Shown one piece after another: positions 32,830 through 38,334 of a stretch of DNA of 38,334 bases. Position 1 is the stretch's first letter; each line of letters begins with the position of its first letter. Below the pieces are notes generated by a model. That model ran no database searches. It had not been told where the DNA came from and was given only the letters and a program-made list of their open reading frames with translations. This DNA is from CAYLRY01 sp964386535. Lineage in GTDB: Bacteria; Chloroflexota; Dehalococcoidia; Dehalococcoidales; UBA3254. A program made the translations under genes and the position numbers. Location of the stretch: the NCBI GenBank assembly GCA_964386535.1, contig CAYLRY010000028.1, forward strand, positions 1 through 38,334. The letters run 5' to 3'.

Positions 32830-35286
32830 ATGGTGGATAAATATAACCCACAAGAAATAGAAAAAAAGTGGCAGGCTAAATGGGCTGCCGATAAACTCTA
32901 CGAGGTCAGGGAAGACAGCAGCAAACCCAAGTGGTATGCCCTAACAATGTTTCCTTACACATCAGGAGACCTGCATATAGGACACTGGTATGCCATGGCG
33001 CCTTCAGACGTACACGCCCGTTTTAAAAGGATGCAGGGTTTTAATGTTTTGCATCCTATCGGTTTTGACTCCTTTGGTTTACCGGCGGAAAATGCGGCCA
33101 TAAAGAGGGGAATTCACCCCGCTGCCTGGACAATGAAAAATATTGAAAACATGCGCCGCCAGTTGAAAACCATGGGCGCCATACATGAATGGAGCCGTGA
33201 AGTCATAACCTGCCTGCCGGAATATTATAAGTGGACACAATGGTTTTTCATAAAGCTTTATGAAGCAGGTCTGGCTTACAGGGCCAAGGCGCCGGTTAAC
33301 TGGTGCCCCAGTTGCCAGACCGTCCTGGCCAATGAGCAGGTTGTTGAAGGCTTCTGCGAAAGGTGCGATTCAGCGGTTACCCGGCGCGACCTGGAGCAAT
33401 GGTTTTTCCGCATAACCAAATATGCTGATGAATTGATGCAGCATGATAAACTGGACTGGCCGGACCGGATTAAAATCATGCAAAGAAACTGGGTGGGTAG
33501 AAGCGAAGGGACAGAAATCTCTTTTGAGCTGGACCGCCCCGGCGTACCAAACAAGGAAATCAGAGTTTTTACCACCCGTGCCGATACCGTTTACGGAGTC
33601 ACTTTTATGGTGCTTGCCCCTGAGCACCCGCTGGTAGAAAAAATTACCACGCTCAATCAGAAAGTAGCGGTAGAAGAGTATATAAATAAAGCCCGCCGTC
33701 AAAATGAAATAGAACGTTTGTCAACTGAAAAAGAAAAGGACGGTGTTTTTACCGGGGCTTATGCCGTCAATCGTTTAACAGGTGATAAAATCCCCATCTG
33801 GATCGCAGATTACGTCCTGACCAGCTACGGTACAGGAGCTGTTATGGCAGTGCCGGCCCATGATACCCGTGATTTTGCTTTTGCTAAAAAATATAATCTC
33901 CCGATAAAAGTGGTCATTTCACCGCCCGGCTGGCAGGGTGAAGAATTAACCGAAGCTTATGTTGACGAGGGAACCATGGTTAATTCTGGCCATTTCAACG
34001 GCACGCCTAACATGAAAGGGATAAAAGCCGTCACGGAGTATCTGGAGCAGAAAGGCTGGGGTACAGGCAAAATAAGTTATAAACTACGTGACTGGCTGAT
34101 ATCACGCCAGCGCTACTGGGGCGCACCCATCCCCATAATCTACTGTGACAAATGCGGTATTGTCCCAGTGCCGGAAAAAGACCTGCCTGTAAAACTGCCG
34201 GAGGATGCGGAATTTAAACCATCAGGTGAATCCCCCTTAAAATACAACCCAAAGTTCGTAAATACCACCTGCCCTTACTGCAATAGACCAGCCAGGAGGG
34301 AAACGGATACGCTGGATACCTTTATGTGTTCATCCTGGTATTACCTTCGGTATACCAGCCCGCATGATGATCACGAGGCCTTCGACCCTCAGAAAGTCAA
34401 GTACTGGCTGCCTGTTGATCTTTATACCGGCGGCGCCGAACATGCCGTTATGCATCTTTTCTATGCCCGCTTCTTTACCAAAGCTATCCGTGATATAGGG
34501 TTGATCAACTTTGATGAGCCGTTTTTACGCCTTTTCAACCAGGGAACTATTATTTCCCAACACATGAAAATGAGCAAGTCACGCGGCAATGTAGTCAATC
34601 CGGACGCCTACGTATCCCAGATGGGAGCGGATACTGTACGCGCATACTTGATGTTTATCGCCCCCTGGGAGCGTGGTGGAGATTGGAATGACAGCGGGAT
34701 CAGCGGGGTTTATCGCTGGTTAAACCGCATCTGGAATCTGGTATTAGAAGAATACAAGTCCAGCCAGGCAACACCGGATGCCATTCGCCAGAAGTCCGAG
34801 CAAGAACTCATCCGTTTTACTCATCAGACTATCAGGACTGTTACGGAAGATATAGAAAAAATACGCTTTAATACCATGATCTCGGCTTTGATGGAATATA
34901 CCAATTTTTTGGATGATCTGAAAACCCGGGGAGATGTCAGCTCTGCTGCCTGGCAGACGGCAATTGAAAATTTGATGTTGCTAATTGCACCTTCCGTGCC
35001 CCACATGGCAGAGGAATTATGGGCATTGACAGGACACGCTTACAGCATCCACAATCAAAAATGGCCGCAGTGGCAGCAAAATCTAATACAGGTGGAGCAG
35101 GTAACTCTGGTAATACAGGTCAACGGGAAGTTAAGAGACCGTATACCGGTCCCGGTATCCATCAGCGAAGAAGAAGCCAAGAAGCTGGCCTTTGAGAGTT
35201 CCAGGGTCAAACCGCATGTAGAAGGAAAGCAGATAGTCAATGCCATTTACGTACCGGGCAAGCTGGTCAACCTGGTTGTTAAGTAG
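32830..35286 (+). CDS. leuS: Leucyl-tRNA synthetase
   Basis: An 818-residue class I synthetase charging tRNA-Leu. HIGH is exact at residues 49-52 (DLHIGHW) and KMSKS at 580-584. The first zinc-binding pair CPSC/CERC lies near 157-178, and CDKC/CPYC form another knuckle. The CP1 editing domain (about 225-415) is present, with the TTRADT segment and AHDTRDFAF Asp. I chose ATG at 32830, ten bases after AGGAGA; the open frame continues to 32689 without a stop but runs through the structured leader and does not resemble LeuS. It heads an apparent run leuS-yggS-proC-marR-MFS. Confidence 0.95.
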   Translation: MVDKYNPQEIEKKWQAKWAADKLYEVREDSSKPKWYALTMFPYTSGDLHIGHWYAMAPSDVHARFKRMQGFNVLHPIGFDSFGLPAENAAIKRGIHPAAWTMKNIENMRRQLKTMGAIHEWSREVITCLPEYYKWTQWFFIKLYEAGLAYRAKAPVNWCPSCQTVLANEQVVEGFCERCDSAVTRRDLEQWFFRITKYADELMQHDKLDWPDRIKIMQRNWVGRSEGTEISFELDRPGVPNKEIRVFTTRADTVYGVTFMVLAPEHPLVEKITTLNQKVAVEEYINKARRQNEIERLSTEKEKDGVFTGAYAVNRLTGDKIPIWIADYVLTSYGTGAVMAVPAHDTRDFAFAKKYNLPIKVVISPPGWQGEELTEAYVDEGTMVNSGHFNGTPNMKGIKAVTEYLEQKGWGTGKISYKLRDWLISRQRYWGAPIPIIYCDKCGIVPVPEKDLPVKLPEDAEFKPSGESPLKYNPKFVNTTCPYCNRPARRETDTLDTFMCSSWYYLRYTSPHDDHEAFDPQKVKYWLPVDLYTGGAEHAVMHLFYARFFTKAIRDIGLINFDEPFLRLFNQGTIISQHMKMSKSRGNVVNPDAYVSQMGADTVRAYLMFIAPWERGGDWNDSGISGVYRWLNRIWNLVLEEYKSSQATPDAIRQKSEQELIRFTHQTIRTVTEDIEKIRFNTMISALMEYTNFLDDLKTRGDVSSAAWQTAIENLMLLIAPSVPHMAEELWALTGHAYSIHNQKWPQWQQNLIQVEQVTLVIQVNGKLRDRIPVPVSISEEEAKKLAFESSRVKPHVEGKQIVNAIYVPGKLVNLVVK

Positions 35287-35295
35287 GAGGAAGGC

Positions 35296-35967
35296 TTGGA
35301 TCCGGCAGACATCAAAGCTAACCTTGAGACAGTCCAGAGGAGAATATCCGCTGCTTGCCTTAGAGCCGGCAGGAATACTGAAGAGATCACCTTAATCGCC
35401 GTGTGTAAGACAGTGGATGCAGCGGCCGTGGAAACGGCTTTCATGGCAGGAGTACGGCATTTCGGTGAAAACCGGGTTCAGGAAGCTCAACCCAAGATAA
35501 AATCGCTGGTACATCTTGATCCCCAACCTACCTGGCACCTGATCGGTCATTTGCAATCCAATAAAGTAAAAACCGCCCTAGAACTATTCGATGCAATTCA
35601 TAGTTTGGACTCCATCGATCTAGCACAGCATATCAACCGGCGCGCTCTGCATAAAATACCGGTATTATTAGAAGTAAACGTAGCCGGCGAAGCTTCCAAA
35701 TTCGGCTTCAGGGAGTCAGAGTTAAACGCAGCCATGTCTGCTATTGCTTCTTTACCCAATCTTGACATCCAGGGTTTGATGACTGTAGCACCGCTGGTAC
35801 AGGATGCTGACAAAGTTCGCCCGCTCTTCCGGCGGCTGCGCTCTTTGCGGGACTCTCTGGGGTTGCCAGAGCTCTCAATGGGAATGACTGACGATTTTGA
35901 AGTAGCTATTGAAGAAGGGTCTACCATGATTAGAATCGGTAGAGCGATTTTCGGGGAACGAGTGTAG
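35296..35967 (+). CDS. yggS: PLP homeostasis protein, YggS/PLPBP family
   Basis: A 223-residue single-barrel protein that binds pyridoxal phosphate and keeps vitamin B6 and amino acid pools balanced. The PLP Lys is Lys38 in LIAVCKTV, where most homologues have SK. Other marks are GENRVQEAQPK, WHLIGHLQSNK, SLDS, LEVNVAGEASKFGF, MGMTDDFEVAIEEGSTMIRIGRAIFG. The TTG start at 35296 is supported by AGGAGG five bases upstream and sits ten bases after leuS. It precedes proC, a common pairing. Confidence 0.93.
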   Translation: MDPADIKANLETVQRRISAACLRAGRNTEEITLIAVCKTVDAAAVETAFMAGVRHFGENRVQEAQPKIKSLVHLDPQPTWHLIGHLQSNKVKTALELFDAIHSLDSIDLAQHINRRALHKIPVLLEVNVAGEASKFGFRESELNAAMSAIASLPNLDIQGLMTVAPLVQDADKVRPLFRRLRSLRDSLGLPELSMGMTDDFEVAIEEGSTMIRIGRAIFGERV

Positions 35968-36010
35968 AGAGTTCGAAACGAAGATCTTTATTTGGAATAA
36001 GGAGCAGCAT

Positions 36011-36811
36011 ATGAAAATCGGTATTATCGGCGGCGGTAACATGGCTGAAGCAATTCTGTCCGCTATTTTAAGAAAAAACCTGGCAGCAGCACAGGATATC
36101 TCAGTCAGTGATATCCTGTCTGCGCGGCGTGTTTACCTGGATAAAGCTTATGAAGTTAACGTAACTGAAAATAACAGCGAAGCTGCCGCCGGCAAAGATG
36201 TGGTCATTCTGGCAGTAAAACCACAGGTGCTGGCCGGGGTGCTGGCCGCTATGAAAGGCAAATTGAAAGAGGATCAGCTTTTGATTTCAATCGTGGCAGG
36301 TAAAAGCATAGCCGCTATCAGCAGCGGGCTGGACCACCAGTGTATAGTACGCTCTATGCCAAATACCCCGGCACAAATAGGTGAGGGCATGACGGTTTGG
36401 ACCGCAACGCCTCAGGTCTCTGCTCAGCATAAAAAATGGGCTGCCGCTATACTGGGTGTGATGGGTGCTGAAATATATGTTGATGATGAAAAATACCTGG
36501 ATATGGCTACAGCCGTCAGCGGCAGCGGCCCGGCTTACGTATTCCTTTTTGTTGAATCTATGATTAATGGTGCTGTAAAGCTGGGTTTTTCACCGGAAAT
36601 ATCTCAGACACTGGTCATGCAAACGCTGCTGGGTGCGGCCCATCTTTTGCAAAAATCCGGTAAGGCGCCTCAGGACCTGCGCCGTATGGTTACATCACCC
36701 GGCGGAACCACAGCAGAAGCCATTGCCACCTTTGAAAAGGGCGACTTTGCCGGCCTGGTGGCAAACGCCATAGAAGCTGCCTATGAGAAGAGCAAAAAAT
36801 TGGGAAATTAA
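36011..36811 (+). CDS. proC: Pyrroline-5-carboxylate reductase
   Basis: ProC catalyses the last step of proline synthesis, NAD(P)H-dependent reduction of pyrroline-5-carboxylate. The 266-residue product has the usual length. The Rossmann motif IGIIGGGNMAEAI is at 3-15, VILAVKPQ follows, and the C-terminal dimerisation domain carries AVSGSGPAYVFLFVE and RRMVTSPGGTTAEAI. AAGGAG precedes the ATG. It lies 43 bases after yggS and 13 before the MarR gene. Confidence 0.95.
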   Translation: MKIGIIGGGNMAEAILSAILRKNLAAAQDISVSDILSARRVYLDKAYEVNVTENNSEAAAGKDVVILAVKPQVLAGVLAAMKGKLKEDQLLISIVAGKSIAAISSGLDHQCIVRSMPNTPAQIGEGMTVWTATPQVSAQHKKWAAAILGVMGAEIYVDDEKYLDMATAVSGSGPAYVFLFVESMINGAVKLGFSPEISQTLVMQTLLGAAHLLQKSGKAPQDLRRMVTSPGGTTAEAIATFEKGDFAGLVANAIEAAYEKSKKLGN

Positions 36812-36824
36812 CAGATAGACCGCC

Positions 36825-37289
36825 ATGCCTGATAATATAGACAGTATTATTGAGAGTCTCTTCTACATTCTTCCCTTGATCCACAAGCGATTACTGAAGG
36901 TTGAACCACAGGAAATCGAATCTGATGGTAATTTATCACGGGCGCAAGTGGGTGTTTTACTGGTTCTCCGGGAAGAAAAAAGACTGCCTATTTCTGAAAT
37001 AGCGCAAAGGCTTTTGATACCCAAACCGCAAATGACCCGCCTGATCAACCATCTGTTTGCTACCGGATTGGTCGAACGTCAACCCAACTGGAATGATCGC
37101 AGGGTAAAGCTGGTTTCACTGACCCACCAGGGTATGAACACACTGGATAAAAGCGAGTCCGCATTAAAGCGCACCCTGCGTCAACGTCTGGCCTCTTTTA
37201 ACCGCGCTGAACTGGAAGAACTGGCCTTTATTCTGGCCAGACTTAAGGACCTGGGATCCAGGCTGGAAAAAAGAGCAACTGCTTTATGA
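36825..37289 (+). CDS. MarR-family transcriptional regulator
   Basis: A 154-residue winged-helix repressor. Helices read LSRAQVGVLLVLREEKRLPISEIAQRLLIPKPQMTRLINHLFATGLVERQ, followed by the wing NWNDRRVKLVSLTHQG with the conserved DRR. The stop codon overlaps the start of the MFS exporter gene (ATGA), so it most likely controls that exporter and is translationally coupled to it. No strong ribosome binding site is visible before the ATG. No operator palindrome was found in the short gap after proC, so the operon may be read from further upstream. Confidence 0.9.
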   Translation: MPDNIDSIIESLFYILPLIHKRLLKVEPQEIESDGNLSRAQVGVLLVLREEKRLPISEIAQRLLIPKPQMTRLINHLFATGLVERQPNWNDRRVKLVSLTHQGMNTLDKSESALKRTLRQRLASFNRAELEELAFILARLKDLGSRLEKRATAL

Positions 37290-38334
37290 AAAACCAGAAA
37301 ACACAGATAGGAAGCCTGAGTATATTACCCCGTAAACAGGTCTTTTTAACCTTTGCAGGTGTCATGCTAGCCATGTTCCTGGGGGCATTGGATCAAACAG
37401 TGGTCAATACCGCCATGCCGCGCATAATCACCGACCTGGGCGGGTTTAATCAATACACCTGGGTAACTACTATATATATTATTACCTCTGCGGTGGTAGT
37501 GCCGATAGTTGGGAAATTGATCGACATGTATGGCCGCAAGTATTTTTATATTGCCGGCCTGGTGATTTTCGTGTCGTCCTCTATCGCTTGCGGCTTCAGC
37601 AGTACCATGACGCAGATAATAGCCTTCCGCGGTATTCAGGGTATAGGCGCCGGTATTATGATGGCTAATGCCTTTACCGCTATTGCAGACCTTTTCCCAC
37701 CGGCTGACCGCGGTAAATACCAGGGTTATATAGGCGCGGTCTTTGGTCTCTCTTCAGTAGTGGGCCCTACTATCGGCGGCTTTCTCACGGACTCTCTTTC
37801 ATGGCACTGGGTCTTTTTTATTAATGTTCCCTTTGGTCTGCTGATAATCGGCCTTTTTCTCAAATTCTTCCCGAATATGAAACCGGATAATGCCCGGCAT
37901 AGTATTGATTATGCAGGGGTTTCCCTGCTGATACTGACTGTCATCCCCGCTTTACTGGCCTTTTCCTGGGCAGGATCTAAATATGCCTGGGCGTCTCCCC
38001 AGATCACAGGTATGTTCGCCTTCTCCGCAGTTATGTTAGCCCTGTTTATCCGCTGTGAAAGGCGGGCTGTGGAACCCATATTACCTTTATCTTTATTCAG
38101 AAACCGGATCATCACCATGTCCGTCATGATTACTTTCCTTACCAGCGTGGGCATGTTCGGCGGCATCACTTTTATACCCCTCTTTTTCCAGGGTGTGCTG
38201 GGCGCCAGCGCCACCCGCAGCGGTAATTTCCTTATCCCAATGACGCTGGGCATTGTGTTCGGCAGCTTTGTTTCCGGGCAGATCCTGGACCGCACCGGCG
38301 GCCATTACCGCGTCCAGGCCATTATAGGAACGGG
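37286..38334 (+). CDS. DHA2-family (EmrB/QacA-type) MFS drug exporter, 3' end beyond window
   Basis: The first 349 codons of a proton-driven 14-helix exporter; the frame is still open at the window edge. Marks include FLGALDQTVVNTAMPRI in helix 1 (the DHA2 D1 motif), GKLIDMYGRKYFYI (motif A), FRGIQGIGAG (motif B) and GPTIGGFLTDSLSWHWVFFINVPFG (motif C plus the DHA2 WRWIF-like segment). At least nine hydrophobic helices are visible. Its ATG overlaps the MarR stop by four bases. The family exports drugs, dyes or fatty acids; the substrate is unknown. The open frame has no stop in the window, so it is easily missed. Confidence 0.9.
   Translation, partial: MKNQKTQIGSLSILPRKQVFLTFAGVMLAMFLGALDQTVVNTAMPRIITDLGGFNQYTWVTTIYIITSAVVVPIVGKLIDMYGRKYFYIAGLVIFVSSSIACGFSSTMTQIIAFRGIQGIGAGIMMANAFTAIADLFPPADRGKYQGYIGAVFGLSSVVGPTIGGFLTDSLSWHWVFFINVPFGLLIIGLFLKFFPNMKPDNARHSIDYAGVSLLILTVIPALLAFSWAGSKYAWASPQITGMFAFSAVMLALFIRCERRAVEPILPLSLFRNRIITMSVMITFLTSVGMFGGITFIPLFFQGVLGASATRSGNFLIPMTLGIVFGSFVSGQILDRTGGHYRVQAIIGT

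Noticed and set aside
1..38334. CRISPR arrays, tRNA or rRNA genes, replication origin
   Set aside because: No regularly spaced repeats, no cloverleaf-like or rRNA-like sequence, and no cluster of DnaA-box-like sites were noticed on reading through; no search program was used.

Overview
The window looks like a chromosomal segment of an anaerobic bacterium of moderate GC content. The mixture of genes (a UroD-fold protein in a catabolic cluster, two-subunit pyruvate carboxylase, nickel-pincer cofactor genes, PadR-controlled ABC exporters) suggests Chloroflexota, perhaps Dehalococcoidia. That placement is an inference from protein style; no rRNA or tRNA gene is visible to test it.

Layout. 1-1125: a complete IS630-type insertion sequence. 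1458-2483: plsX (phospholipid synthesis), preceded by a strong promoter and a palindrome. 2683-7457: a minus-strand cluster of CocE-like hydrolase, SnoaL-like protein, short-chain dehydrogenase and UroD-fold protein, read from a consensus promoter at 7483-7511. 7728-11897: a cyclophilin lipoprotein, an uncharacterised protein, tyrS and an orphan NarL-type response regulator. 12147-12935: a crotonase-fold protein lacking the usual catalytic glutamates.

13161-23122 is the most coherent block: larB, larE and larC (nickel-pincer nucleotide cofactor synthesis), a Fur-family regulator, a SAM-dependent methyltransferase and a five-gene NikABCDE-like ABC importer. A TGCAA-N5-TGCAA direct repeat sits at the start site of the Fur-family gene and again, with a third inverted half-site, ahead of the methyltransferase/importer genes. 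I read this as a nickel acquisition and nickel-cofactor regulon. No LarA racemase is present, so the enzyme that uses the cofactor must lie elsewhere.

23226-24310: a decayed YyaL-type remnant and an SDR gene. 24819-28038: pycB-pycA (biotin-dependent carboxylase). 28035-32338: a PadR regulator and two half-transporters that look like a heterodimeric ABC exporter, with a perfect 16-bp palindrome overlapping the padR -10 element. 32441-32682: a frameshifted ferredoxin-like remnant. 32830-38334: leuS, yggS, proC, a MarR regulator and the first 349 codons of a DHA2-type MFS exporter cut by the window end. The leuS leader contains a long stem with clustered leucine codons and a competing pairing, a candidate undescribed attenuator.

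All assignments come from reading protein motifs and DNA by eye. No database search or folding program was run.
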